A stretch of DNA of 64,000 nt from Anoplolepis gracilipes (taxonomy: Eukaryota; Arthropoda; Insecta; Hymenoptera; Formicidae). The notes under the pieces are model-generated. The model was not told the origin of the DNA and ran no database searches. It saw only the letters and a program-made list of their open reading frames with translations. A program made the translations under genes and the position numbers. Positions 24,298 to 36,300 of this stretch are shown in pieces. Where the stretch lies: positions 5,684,001-5,748,000 of the forward strand of contig NC_132975.1 in NCBI RefSeq assembly GCF_047496725.1, read 5' to 3'. Positions within the stretch are counted from its first letter, which is position 1. Every line of letters begins with the position of its first letter.

Positions 24298-25615
24298 TTA
24301 AAACGTTATGACTTCAGCAGATGCTGGACGAGGCTTTTTTGTAGTACGTATGTTGACAGTCTCGTTATCTTCTATTTTCTTATTGAAGACAGGTAAAATT
24401 AGTTCAGTGGACGTCGTTCGATCGGGCAATTCGGTAATAGTACTAGTTATGATTTCTTCGGTTGACGTTGCAGTTGATTCAGTGACAATCGCAGTAGATT
24501 CGATAGATGTTACAATTGATTCAGTAGAATTTAACATTGTGTCGATGGATGGTATAATTGATTCAGTGGAAGTCACTGCAGACTCAGTGGATGGAACAGT
24601 TGATTCAATAGAAACCGTAATTGTTTCCGTAGATGTTAAGATTGATTCAGTAGATATCGTAACTGATTCATCGTTTGTTATACTGCTTGTCGATTCAGTT
24701 GAAGTTAGAATTTCTTCGCTCGATGCTGCAATCGAATCTGTGGAAGTTGCAGTTAATTGGGTAGTGAATGGAATTGGTTCGGCAAGAGTTACGGTAGATT
24801 CAGTTAAGACTGATTCAGTCTGAGAAACAGTTTGAGATGTCTGTTGTCGCGGCGTCGTCAAGTCTATCTTCGGCGTATTTGTTGGAAGTTGCGTGGTTTT
24901 TGGAATCTCGAATTCGTGTATATTAGGCGTCCAATCGATCCCGAACATGGGAGGCGATGGCAGGTTTGGTAGCAGAGGTCTTATGTCCCACTCATCTGAG
25001 TCGCTATCTGAATTGTAGTTTCCTGTAACTTTCCGGATGATGTACCAGTTACCAACTCGAACACCCCAATCTTGTTTTGGGTCGAAGGATATGCTAGCTA
25101 ATATTATGAAAAAATTGATAAAATAGGAATGTTAAATCAAGATTATCTAGAAATTACTTGGAACTATGTAACTGTAGAGATCTCGGAAAAAAATGATACT
25201 ATACGTGATGTTAATTGCATTTCCTGTACGATTGTCGAAATCGCGATACTTTCAATTATCTTCCGTAGCGAAGCATAAACACATGATTTAACATCCAACT
25301 CAACGTGAATTTCAGTCTTATGATGTAACAACGAATTAAAAGGAAATACTACATGTACACTACACTAACTCGAAACTCAACATGATCAAAATTGCTTACA
25401 CAAATCCAAGAATAAGCCTGGATAACCAGGTATTCGATTTCCTATAGTTTTATCAATGTTGAGAATATCCTGCGGTGAGAGACTCGGAGTTGGACCATCG
25501 TTCCCGAACCACTCTCGCCATTTTCCTACAACTCGATTTTTTATCATACTGAACCAATCTCGTATGGTTTCTCCGAATCCAGCTGATCGATATCCTCTAT
25601 GTAAACCTGTACCAT
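24298..25615 (-). CDS. Ser/Thr-rich heptad-repeat protein, last two exons (5' end missing)
   Basis: Two minus-strand exons join in phase: 25,615-25,400 (acceptor TTATCACAG, donor T|GTAAGC) and 25,097-24,298 (acceptor ATATTAG, stop TAA at 24,298). The visible part is about 337 residues. The first exon encodes a Gly/Arg/Trp-rich segment (GLHRGYRSAG, WFSMIKNRVVGKWREWF) that I do not recognise. The second begins SISFDPKQDWGVRVGNWYIIRKV, then an Asp/Ser acidic patch and a long Ser/Thr/Glu-rich region. That region carries eleven tandem seven-residue units of the type STESxxx, and the end is basic (TTKKPRP). Such regions are often O-glycosylated in secreted or cuticular proteins, but no signal peptide is visible because the first exon was not found. 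The frame is supported by the joining phases and the regular repeat. Function unknown. Confidence 0.65.
24424..24654 (-). repeat. 21-bp tandem repeat (eleven units) coding STESxxx heptads
   Basis: Within the last exon of the Ser/Thr-rich gene, eleven consecutive seven-codon units occur, for example STESILT, STETITV, SIESTVP, STESAVT and STESIIP. There is no length change between units. Units differ at the DNA level, so the array is old or under protein-level constraint. Confidence 0.85.
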
Positions 25616-27559
25616 CTGTGATAAACATTTGCATTGAATAGAATATTGAAAGTTCATAGTAGCACAGGATTGGTTATATATTATCTACAATCAAGAGCAA
25701 AGTAATTTTAATTTATTACAACATAACTCTCTCAACTTTTATAATTTTAATATAAAATGAGACATGATTTAGAAAACTAAAAATTATTGCTGAATTATTA
25801 ATTATAAATCTTATTGATTGACATATTATTCATGAATACTTGTAAATTTCATGTGTCAACTAAAGATGTTGAAACAATTTTAGTGCAACAACTTGGACGT
25901 ACTCAATTTAACAATACATAATTTTATTATTAGAAAAATTATATCACCATGTTCTTTTTATTATAACTGAAGGATTTTGAAGAGAAGGTATAACTCAACA
26001 TTGTAACATAACAATGGACTTAACAATGAAGGTATAATCTATCACTTTAAAGGCTTAAAAAAAGACGTAATCTACGTTTAATTTATTTAACTTTAACATT
26101 ATTTCAATGTTGCACTGGCTTTTCAATTTTTTCCCATATACACAATCAATTTAAGAGGTTGTTTGCACTATACACAACCTCTATCGGAAATTGGTATCGA
26201 CGTAGCAAGTTGACAGGTGAGGAGCAACAGCAGTACACCGAGTGGTTGCATTTTGCAACCGGACAAACATCACTCTGCGTGTAGATAGAAACGCGTGTGG
26301 CTTTATATGTCCTCCAGCGGAAGTGCATAGCATGACGGTCTCGTTAGTACCACAATTTTATCGGGAATCAAATTGTATCCTCGCAATAATATCGTTAAAC
26401 AGCATCGGCCTTGTTCATCCCGATCCTGATCTCTCTCACGGGTTGACCTCCGCGCGTTATTTTTATAATATATAACTTACATTGGAGAACCCAAGTTCGT
26501 AGCACGATGTGCAGCAAGGAGGACAATCACTTATTCCGTAAACTTAAAGCTGCAGTATTATATGCTATTGTGTCGTATTACGTATGAATACAAATTACAT
26601 ATATAAGTTTGTGTGGGTGATTACTCATATGGGTTGGGACTGGCCAGTCTCAAACTGGCTATCAATAGATTGCATTGTACATTGTTAAAAACTTGTACAG
26701 TTTCCTGCAATTTTTTACTATTATGCATTAATTCATTTATTTTTGACGTCAGAGAAATATTTTATTTTAATATTTTACTGCGCTATATTTTTTAATTCTT
26801 CTATCAATGCAAATCAAGAAAAATAACAATTCGACAATTTTAGCAAAAATACTTTAGAAAAAAGTTTATAGTTGATGCGGACGTATAAGGGGTGTAGATC
26901 TTTTATTTACAATTATTGTCACTATATTCCGACAAACAACTTAGACCAATTTTAGACCAGTTTTGAATGAATCGTATGAATACGAAAGAGATGAGGAGAA
27001 TTTTTATGTACAAATAGTCTACGAAAAACGTATATTCGGAATGCATTAACCGTTGCATATATCTCACAATCAGCGCAAATATAAAAACATGTTCGCAACA
27101 AATGTTGATATAAAATGTAATAAGAACTAAATACTTTGGACGTGCTTAGGATTAACAAGTTATTTTTAAATTTTTGCAATCAATTGTATATCCATCGATG
27201 ATAAAAGTGCTATAAATCATTTATTGCCCCTCATAAACCTTTGTTAACTTTTGTGCACTTATTGGCACAAAGTGCCAGAAAGGATCGAGTAGAGCTTGAA
27301 GAAATACGTTTTTCTTAACCATTGTTTGTACATTGTTATCGACAGAATTCAATTGATTGTTAATTTAATGAACTTTTTGAAGAATAAAGACCTGCTCTAG
27401 ATATTCGCCCAACTCGCTAGCTTTTAGGTACTAATTCTATAGTGTTCAACTGTAGCTGGCCGAAACAGCTGCTTGATCTGCGTGCCAGATGTGAAAGTGG
27501 ACTCGTCCAGAACACTACGTTCGCAACTCGCTCGTCATCTTTCGCTCTTATGTTCCTCA
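25616..27559. other. Noncoding spacer or 5' intron of the Ser/Thr-rich gene
   Basis: AT-rich. The missing 5' exon of the minus-strand Ser/Thr-rich gene should lie at higher coordinates, possibly here. A minus-strand donor-like ATGTAAGT near 26,474 follows a short Cys/Leu-rich frame, but its phase or upstream stops do not allow a clean join. Nothing else was recognised. Confidence 0.4.
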
Positions 27560-27756
27560 AATATTAATATTTCAAGTTATTCCTACTTGGCCGCACATTA
27601 TCTTTGTCTTCCAAGAATTTCTTTATAGTGCGCATGAGTCTGCTGTGAAGACAACGGACACCGACGCTACACGACACTTTACTCAGAATTTGGTGGTCGG
27701 TCTGCTTACATCATACAGTGGCATACCGGATCAATCGTGGGTCATCAAAGTATCAG
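27560..27756 (+). other. Candidate 5' UTR exon of the zinc-finger gene
   Basis: A GC-richer segment ends in ATCAG|GTAAAT at 27,756, a plausible plus-strand donor. The zinc-finger gene's first coding exon has an acceptor just upstream of its ATG and so needs an upstream noncoding exon; this is the best candidate seen. The 5' limit is arbitrary. Confidence 0.3.
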
Positions 27757-29915
27757 GTAAATGATTTTAGTGATAAATCATAGATACATTATCGATACAG
27801 ATTCAAATTACATGATAGAAGGCAGTTTGTATACATATTATATACAATCTACGAATCCCAAGTTTTGTAGAGACAACACGTGGATATGATATATGTATGT
27901 AGTTGGGTTATGTTACATACAACAGCTAATTGCGCTATAATAAATAGAGCATATTGTATGGCAATAGATTGACTAGAAATACGTATATGAATAGCGCATA
28001 GAAAATAAAGTAGAATATATTTAAAATTTTACCTTATATCCAAACATGGACTCGCCCAAGAGTCTCGAGTTTCGAGTCTGCATCATCCAATCACATAGTA
28101 GCATTCAGTAGCGGAACAATAATTGTAAATGCCCATTACTTTTTAAAAATTTGCCGTTGAAACGTTTTTTAATGTCTATATTCTTTTAGTTACAAAAATC
28201 GATTTGTGTGTGAGTGAGAACATTTGTAATATTCACATAATTTGCTTACGTCTTTGACGAGATATATTCAAAAAATTATTTACAATGTTCTTACAAATTG
28301 ATTAATCTCTTACAATTAATTTTATCACCAATATTAATATAATAGCAGTATTGGTCAAATAAGCAGATTATATTTCTAATGATCCTATTTGGATGGTATT
28401 TAATAACATTTATGGTCAAGTTATAAATTTTTTGGCATTTTTAATATATTTGCAATACGTATAACTATTTAATTAATAATATATTGTCTAGCTTAAACAT
28501 AGCTTAAACATGGAACCTATTGCCATGTTTAAATTTTCAATAAATAAATTCTGTTTATTCGTTGTTAAACATTGTTAAACAAATTATGAAAAATTCGTCT
28601 AATGACAATTTATATGACAATTAATTAATTGAAACTGTTTGAAGAAAATTGTCTCAATAAAGGATTATTCCAATCAAATCAGAACTGTAATCTTCTTAAC
28701 AGTTTTCTTGGAAATCTTATTGAAATATGTCCAGAGCTTTGTAAGAGTGAATTACATTTTTGTTGAACACTATTGATTGTCTGTACGTAATATAGCGTCT
28801 CTTTTCTGCACAAAGTGTCTTTTCTTAAATCAATATTCGGAAACGACGTCAGCATGTAACCATAGTGTATCATATCAGCTGACAAGAATCCAAGGTATTC
28901 ACCAGGTATATGGCCTAATCGTACAATTCTAGTAAATAATCATGATCTAAGTTTCTTATTCGATGTTTCGTCAATATAACAGAAACTTAAAAGAAAAATG
29001 ATATTACATTATGTAAGAATTTGATATCTGGCTTTTAGGATATGTAATCTATATATGCATCAGTTAAGAGTTAAAGTATACCATATGTAAGATTGCAGAA
29101 ATTATACTTTTGAAAGAAACTTTATTCTGTACTCATTCCGATAGTTTTATAACATTTACAATTTCCATTTCTTTTTAACGAAGTTTAATAATTATTGATT
29201 ATACCATAATCCGCAATCTATCGATATTGAGATATGTATGTACATATAGAAATTAGAGATATTAGAGAAATATTTTTATAAAGAATAAGAAAGAGACCTA
29301 GCCAGCCTTTGTAAGCAATTGATTAACATTATTGGAGATGTCAATTAATTAATTAACCTTGTTAATCCATATCATTAAGTCTATGCATTTCAATTCTACA
29401 TTTTACATGCTTTTTCTATCTTTTTTAATTAAATATATTTGATACAACAAGCACAAGCATAAGCTAAACCAATGTGTATGATCGAAGCTAGTAGGCCCAA
29501 TTGCTACAATTGTACATGTAACAATCTGCGGCAATCGGTGCCCTTTGGGTCAGTACCGCATCCAGCACTGTCTAATATTACCACCAGTGCACTAGTAGCC
29601 ACCGTGGCAGTGGTTAAGGTTGGGCCGGGTTAAAACGTTCAGCACAAATGCGTCCCTCTTTGTACAATGAGGATGTGAATAGACGCGATACGAGTGAGTA
29701 CGAGGAGAGGACAATATAAAGTCATAACGTGATAAAGAGAGAGATAAAGAGAGGGATATCGTAACGACCGTATCCAGAGAGATACAAAGAAAGGGACATT
29801 CAGGGTTTTTAGTAGATGAGAAGAAGCGCTCAGGCAGGGGCAAACAGCCTCGCAGAATAGACAGCGTTGCCAACGTACTTGTTGGAATACTCAAACCCAA
29901 AACGTCTCTCCACAG
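27757..29915. other. Probable first intron of the zinc-finger gene
   Basis: AT-rich sequence between the candidate 5' exon and the acceptor CTCTCCACAG at 29,915. A 122-codon minus-strand frame near 29.6-29.96 kb overlaps the first coding exon of the zinc-finger gene and is judged a chance frame. Confidence 0.4.
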
Positions 29916-29933
29916 ATCGTACCCTATCTCGGG

Positions 29934-32900
29934 ATGGCTGATAATATCACCATAACCCACGGAGACAAGAATGGCAATAGCGATTACACGGCATCACTAC
30001 TATCAACTCCACTTTTCACCGATTTCGAAATTCAATGCAAACCAGAACCATGTTCCAGTGTACATAACCCAACCGACGAAGACTCGGCGTTTGTAAGTTG
30101 AGGGAATTGTAATATATCCGATATTATATAGAATAGTTTTAACTTGTGTACATCACGTATGTCTGCATTAAAATCGGAATGTTGTTCAACTGTTAACAAA
30201 TGTTTATTATATCGTTAGAAACGAGTACTTGAAAATGCTACCTTTGCCAAAATTGGTAGCCATACTTTACCGCGCTTTTCGTGTTGCTTGACCATGTGGG
30301 TCAGATATACAAATATTTTGCGTGTTGTATATTTATCTGTTACATATTTTAATATTCTTATCATGCATATGCAGCATAACCGTTTTTCAATAAATGAAAA
30401 ATTGATTACTACTGATTTTTTACTAGATAAAATTTAAATTACATTTTTTGGTTATATATCTCATATAGGTAAATCTTTATTATTTTTGTTATAGAATCTC
30501 ATGTTTTATATAATTATAATTTTTATTTTATGCTCTAAGAGAATTTTCTTTTATTTAATTTTATAGTAAAATGTGAAAGAAATTATTTACAAATAATATA
30601 TTTTCTTTTTTATTTATAGGATGAACCTTCAACATTTCACATTCCGATATCTATACCTATGATAAAAAATCCAATTGTTTTGTTAGAAAGATGTGATAAA
30701 ATCTGGGAAACATTACAATTGATAAAGATTGTACAAACTGAAAAGCCAATCATTGATGACAAAGAAGAAAATAAAGAAGAAGTAGAATATTCAAAGGAAG
30801 CCAAACAATCCGTATCACATGTCACAAATCAATCTGCATCGAAAAGTCATAGTACAGTGCCATTACCTTTCAAATTTTCTGTCCAGAAAACAAAAAAATT
30901 ATATCCGTGCAATGTATGTGGTAAGCAATACTTGGAAAGACGATCCTTAAGAAAACATTCAGAAAGAGTACATGGGATTACTCTTCCATTACTCAACAAA
31001 CGTGGGCGTGTCAAAAATATTGCACAATTATCTAAGAAAAAGGATTTCGACAAAGTTAATCCAGTTACCAACTTTGACAGTCTTAATAATGAAAATAATC
31101 TACATGCAAAGACAAAATTTGTCAATACTAAAACTATTTCTCGACGATCTGCAGTATTGAAGAAGTTTGTCAAATGTACATTGTGTCAACAGCAAGTTCT
31201 ATCTATAAGAAAACATCTAATTGATTATCATAAAATTGGTGGTTCTTCAAGTGTAGTAGAACAATTAGAATCTTCATTATTAATTGAGAATGGAGCATCA
31301 TCTAAGGATAAGAAAGCTATATCTTCTTCAGAAAATATATCCTCCAAGAATTCTTCACAATTTGCTAAGATGGATATGCAAGATGGATTTCGCATAATGG
31401 ATAATGAAGTCGATACTTCTAAAACATCTCAAGTTAAAAGAAAACGAAAATATAAATTTTCTTATGTAAATGCTAAGAAAAGATTAAAGTTGAACAACGA
31501 ACGTTATATACTTACTCGACATGAGTCTGCAGTAACACAGAAACAAGCATCTTTAAATCATACCAATCGTACATCATACCAATGCGACATTTGCTTAGGA
31601 GTATATGCATCTCCTCGTAGTTTGTACAAACATAGACGCAATCACATTTTTCGTGGAGAAACTAAAGAAAATTTTCACAATGTCAAATGTAGATATCATA
31701 ATTCACCATTTAATAAGAAAAATAAATTATTGCATGAAAAATTATTGTCTTCCGTGTCAACTCGTACAACAAATAATAATTCCAAGCATGAGACATTTAA
31801 TCAAAATGGCACAGTGTCCAAGATTAACAAAGCAATTCGGTATAATAGAGAAATGGATAAGAGCAATAATACTACTTGCATATGTGGAAGGTCATTTCGG
31901 AATCCTCATACCTTGTTTATTCATAAACAAAGCTGTGAATTATCCAAACAAGAAGATATGTCGGAGCATACAAGTGTCAATAGTGATTCTGGAATTGGTT
32001 TGAACATTACAATAAAGAAACTAAATAATTCCTATGAGATTGTTGGAAAAGATAATAATGAAGATAAGCAAAAATCTGGAATCCATTTTAAAGAAAATAA
32101 TTTGTCTATATCTAACACATCTGATTTCATTACCAAAGAGTCCGTTAATTTAAGTGCTAGACAAAAAGAATCAGATAAATCTGAATTATCTAATTATAGT
32201 AGAGATCATAGCTTTTTAAAGTTACATGTCGCAGAAGATGAAGATGCAATCATTGATGTCGAAGATGATGTACAAATTGAATTTGATATAAATACATCAA
32301 ACAAAATGGTTACACAGCAAGATGATAAAATATATATGTCAAAGGAGAATAATGATATGGAAAATTTGAAAAATGAACAAGTTTCTAATGAAATCTGTAC
32401 ATTGAAACAAATGTGTCAAAATGTTCTAGTACATAAATCTGAGAATGCAGTAGAAAATGAAAATCAAGAAAACAGCCAGATTGAAGATCAGAAACTACAT
32501 CAGGAAGATAGCCAGATAAAAAGTCAGAAAAATAAAATACATCAGGAAAATAAAAGAAAATTACGATCCTCAAATAAACAACGTCGAAATGAAGAAAAGA
32601 AGCTTGATAATTTTAATGATGGAATGGAGGTTTGTATGATGCAATTTGATCCATTATCAGTATGTGCATATTGTAACGAACAGTTTGAGACAGTTAATTC
32701 ATATTATAATCATCAATGTACTGTTAAAGAGGGGAGATCCTTTGATGAATTTTCACTACAGTTATTGTGTTTTTATTGTAAAGATGTATTACATAATTTC
32801 AATGAATATGATAAGCATACGAGAGTCAAACATTTTGATAAAGCATATCATTGTTACTTATGTACTGAACGATTCGTGAACGCTAAAGCGCGATTCCAAC

Positions 32901-33382
32901 ATATTAATTTAGAGCATAACAATATGTCTTGCAGATTTTGTAATGAAAGAATTTCTATTAAAGTTAAAGCTTTACACGAAGGTTATCATTTAGGTTTTGG
33001 TTATCCTTGTCATAAATGTAAAAAAGCTTATACGAATGAAAAGAATCTTGCGTATCATAACTATAAGTCTCGATTACATCCAAAGACTGATAATCTAGTA
33101 AATTGTTCCATATGCTTAAAATCGGTAAAAAGACGAAGTATTCGCACTCACATGTCTACACATAAACATAATGCTTGTTATTTTTGTGGTAAGGTATTTT
33201 CTAATAAGACAGGTATAGAGTTCCACACCATGATACATCATGGTACACAGTCTAAATTAAAGTGTAATGTCTGTGGTACGCGTTTCTTCACTAAGCAACA
33301 GCTTGAGAAACATGCAAAAGTGGATGGATGTGATAATGGCATACAAGGACTGAAAAATAGAAGTACAGCAGTGCATCATTAA
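29934..33382 (+). CDS. C2H2 zinc-finger protein, 973 residues
   Basis: Two coding exons: 29,934-30,092 (donor TTT|GTAAGT) and 30,620-33,382 (acceptor TTTATAG), joined in phase 0. The start ATG lies 18 bases after an acceptor (CTCTCCACAG), in GGGATGGCT context. The N-terminal roughly 140 residues are acidic and finger-free. One C2H2 finger (CNVCGKQY...HSERVH) sits near residue 148, with single or degenerate fingers near 237 (CTLCQQQV), 372 (CDICLGVY) and 473 (CICGRSF). A long Asn/Lys/Glu-rich linker with an acidic patch near 592 follows. A C-terminal array of about eight fingers runs from near 734 (CAYCNEQF) to near 955 (CNVCGTRF). The linkers are not the canonical TGEKP. The layout suggests a nuclear DNA-binding regulator (inference). 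I cannot assign an orthologue; no ZAD or BTB domain is seen. Confidence 0.9.
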
Positions 33383-34264
33383 TATTTTAAGAATAATATA
33401 TATAAATACAAAACGGATATGAAAAGTAATATCAGATGTAATAAAAAATTGTTTGCATAGCGAATTATTCATAATTTAGTACAGATATGCAGGTACTTTT
33501 ATGCGTTATACTTAAAAATTAATAATTTGTTGTATCTATACAGTTTTAATATTTGTATAATTAAATTTTGTATTTTGTTATGTAGCTAACGTATGCGCCT
33601 ACTGATTATACTTATTGCGAATAAATGCATGTAAAATAAAGATGCATACATGTTCCATTGCCATTATCTTTATGTATAAAACGTGGATGATACTTTGTGA
33701 AACCATCTCGTAACTTGTCATATGTTCCATATAATGTTCTATAATAATATATAAACTGTTTATGAACAAATATTTTCGACATTTTCGCATGTCTGTCGTT
33801 TGTGTAGTATTAATATTTTATACATTTTACTTATAAATTAAACTAGATTTTATTTTTAAAACAAATTTTTCCATAAATACTTATCTATTTTATATCAATA
33901 ATTAATTTGTTTTTATATTTGATGTTTTTAGTTTTCCTTTTGTATTATTCTTAATACTTTTATTACTTTTATTCTGTTAATTGCAGTTATTGTTATATAA
34001 AATGTTAATTTACATAAACGATATTTCATACAACTAAATTAACTTATATTACTCTCTTATATACAGTTGTACAGAAATTAAGGACAAAGAATATCTTTGT
34101 AAATGATGTATATTCTATCTATATATTCTGTCTTTATTAAAAGATAATGGAGACGTGATTATTTGCTGTATAATATTTGCATTAAATGCATATTAATATT
34201 AACATTGTATTTTCATTATTGACATAAAGATGAGTAAATGACAACAAGAAATATCATTTCTGGC

Positions 34265-34460
34265 ATATGTTTAACTATACCTTACGAAAAAGTGTTTTGA
34301 AAATGTGTTATTTGTATCAATAGTATATTAATTATTTTGAAACTTATTATTCACATGAAAATCATAATTAACCAAAAGAACATAACAACTTTAGTATATA
34401 AAAAGTAAAATATGTTATTATATACCATATATACATATAAGTGTATTCTTTTGTAAGATC
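34265..34460. repeat. Diverged direct duplication, copy 1
   Basis: Shares an ordered set of blocks with 35,111-35,300: ATGTTTAAC, AAAAGTGTTTT, ATCAATA, AAACTTATT, ATGAAAATCAT, AACCAAA(G), GGTATATAAAA-like, then TATA-rich. The spacing is 850 bases, so it is likely an old local duplication or two copies of a mobile element. Confidence 0.6.
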
Positions 34461-35110
34461 TATATGCATCTAATTTTATATTGCACCATACGTAACATAC
34501 AATTTGATAATTAAGTTGATTTTACTATATACTTATGTAAATTGAACGATAGACTTTTTACTTTAAATGTATGTAATTTTTTGTAATATGTATATATTGT
34601 TAAATTTTAGCTGTCTCATCGTTTTGATAGTGTATAACTTTAATTAATGTGAAAAATATAATTAAATTTTATTAATTTACTAATGTTTTTAAATTTGCGA
34701 CAATTCTATATGTCATACGATAAATATGGTATTTCAATTGGATTTATAATAATGTCAAATAATAATAATAATCAATTATCAGTGTAATAAAACTTATTTA
34801 TAAATTTGTACATATTGTAACAATACTTTTAAATGAAATGTAGTTGTAGACAACCAAATTTGGCAAACATTTATTTCTATCTTATAATTAAAATACAATA
34901 ATAATAGAAAATTAAAAATAGTATAGATAACAATTTATTTTAATCGAAATGTTTTAAAATTGCATATTTGTCAGTCATTTCTCTAACAAAGTTGTTTTAT
35001 ATATGCATATTTGATGCGCAAATCTGTTATCTCTTCAATCTTATATACAAATCTTGTATACAAATTTCAAATTCTTAAATGTTTGAATTATATTTTTAAA
35101 ATTTCCACAT

Positions 35111-35257
35111 ACATGTTTAACAAAACTCTTACAGAAAAGTGTTTTAAAAATATGCTATTTCTATCAATATATATGTCATTTTTATTTTTAAACTTATTGT
35201 TATTTATATGAAAATCATACTAAAAACCAAAGAAACATAATCTTGGTATATAAAAGC

Positions 35258-35300
<43 letters not shown>
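35111..35300. repeat. Diverged direct duplication, copy 2
   Basis: Second copy of the segment at 34,265-34,460. It has expanded at its 3' end into the (TA)n tract at 35,261-35,298. Confidence 0.6.
35261..35298. repeat. (TA)n microsatellite
   Basis: Nineteen TA units immediately upstream of the MITE. Confidence 0.95.
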
Positions 35301-35301
<1 letters not shown>

Positions 35302-35396
35302 TCTTATATGCATATGTTTATTTTAAAAAACGAAAAGTATTAGAATATTCATCAGGTACATTTCTCTCTTGTCAAGTACGTTTTTGTCACCTTATA

Positions 35397-35769
35397 TAGA
35401 GTGTCCGGTAATTGGTGAAAAACCCTCTTAATGGCAGATTCTTGAGATCATTTGGAGTCGATTTTTCTTCTGCGAAAAAATCGAGACATCATTTTTTGCA
35501 AGTTTCCAATTTTTACCATTATATATCTTTGTAATTAAGCCTTAAATTAAAATTATATTAGGGTAAACTCTATCTGAAATTAACTGAAGAATGTAATATA
35601 GTTTTGGTAACTTTTTTAACTTCAAAAAGTTTGCGAAAAGCGCCTTTTTTCAATCACTTATAACTCGGAAATTATTGATACCTCGACATTTTCGCTGAAA
35701 AAAAATCGTCTCCAAATGATCTCGAGAATCTGCCATTAGCAGGTTTCTCACCAATTATCGGACACCCTG
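35397..35769. mobile_element. MITE-like element with about 70-bp terminal inverted repeats
   Basis: The left end (…GTGTCCGGTAATTGGTGA…) and the reverse complement of the right end (CAGGGTGTCCGATAATTGGTGA…) match over roughly 70 bases with few differences, including AATGGCAGATTCT, GAGATCATTTGGAG and CGATTTTT. The total length is about 373 bases, with no coding capacity. Flanks are TATATA on both sides, consistent with a TA target duplication as made by Tc1/mariner-like transposases, though the exact duplication is hidden in the TA-rich flank. It is a non-autonomous element that would depend on a transposase elsewhere. Family assignment is inference. Confidence 0.8.
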
Positions 35770-35779
35770 TATATATTTA

Positions 35780-36300
35780 CCGCGAGGCCGGTAGTTTGAA
35801 AAATTGGAAGCGTCTAGTGTTGTGCGGCGCGGCTGGGAGATGTCGCGGCGATCGCGCGGCGTCGCCATCGACGGCGACGCAGGACGCAGGACGCATGACG
35901 TGACGGCGCAGACGCCAGACGCACGTAGGACGTAGACGTGCGCAGTGGTCAAAGCTGTGCGGAGTGTCGGAGAGGGCGGTCGCATTACGCTCAGTGCTTT
36001 CTTCGTCGCGCGATTCGCGGAGACGGGTTATATACGTGTGTATATGTGTGTTCGCGCGCGCGCGGTCTGCGGCGGCCGGTCGATGTGAGGAAGCAAAACG
36101 CGACAACGAGAACAGCGACGATACAACGAGAAATGATGGCGCGCCGTCGTGTGATTTGACAAGTGGGGAAGGAAGCGCTCGATGGGAAAAGTGTCTCGTT
36201 AAATACTACCGTGGTGGTTCTCATACTAGTGGACTCGAAGGCATCCACCGCGCGCAACCCTGCCTGTAATCCTGGTTAGTGTGCCTTCTTTCTCTCTCTC
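35780..36300 (+). promoter_or_regulatory. CpG island, probable promoter and 5' exon of the downstream plus-strand gene
   Basis: The sequence turns abruptly CpG-rich a few bases after the MITE (many GCG, CGACG and GCGCGCG runs), then fades after about 36.45 kb. A donor-like CCTG|GTTAGT occurs near 36,271. The next coding exon seen on this strand begins at 38,483, so the island is a plausible transcription start for it. Overlapping open frames on both strands are judged chance products of low stop density. Confidence 0.4.

Larger units (their letters stand above)
33383..35396. other. AT-rich 3' region of the zinc-finger gene and spacer
   Basis: AATAAA-type motifs about 235 bases after the stop (near 33,620-33,640) may end the zinc-finger mRNA. 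The remainder is AT-rich, with a diverged direct duplication (34,265-34,460 and 35,111-35,300) and a (TA)n tract. No gene was recognised. Confidence 0.5.

Noticed and set aside
24308..24823. 171-codon plus-strand frame (SVDVxxDS-type repeats)
   Set aside because: It is the antisense of the STESxxx heptad array; the minus-strand reading has matching exons, phases and a stop.
26464..26560. Candidate 5' exon of the Ser/Thr-rich gene at a GTAAGT donor on the minus strand
   Set aside because: The frame in the needed phase has an upstream stop and no ATG; the frame with the Cys-rich peptide has the wrong phase.
29592..29960. 122-codon minus-strand frame
   Set aside because: It overlaps the well-supported first coding exon and acceptor of the zinc-finger gene and has a low-complexity Ser/Leu run from a GAGA tract.
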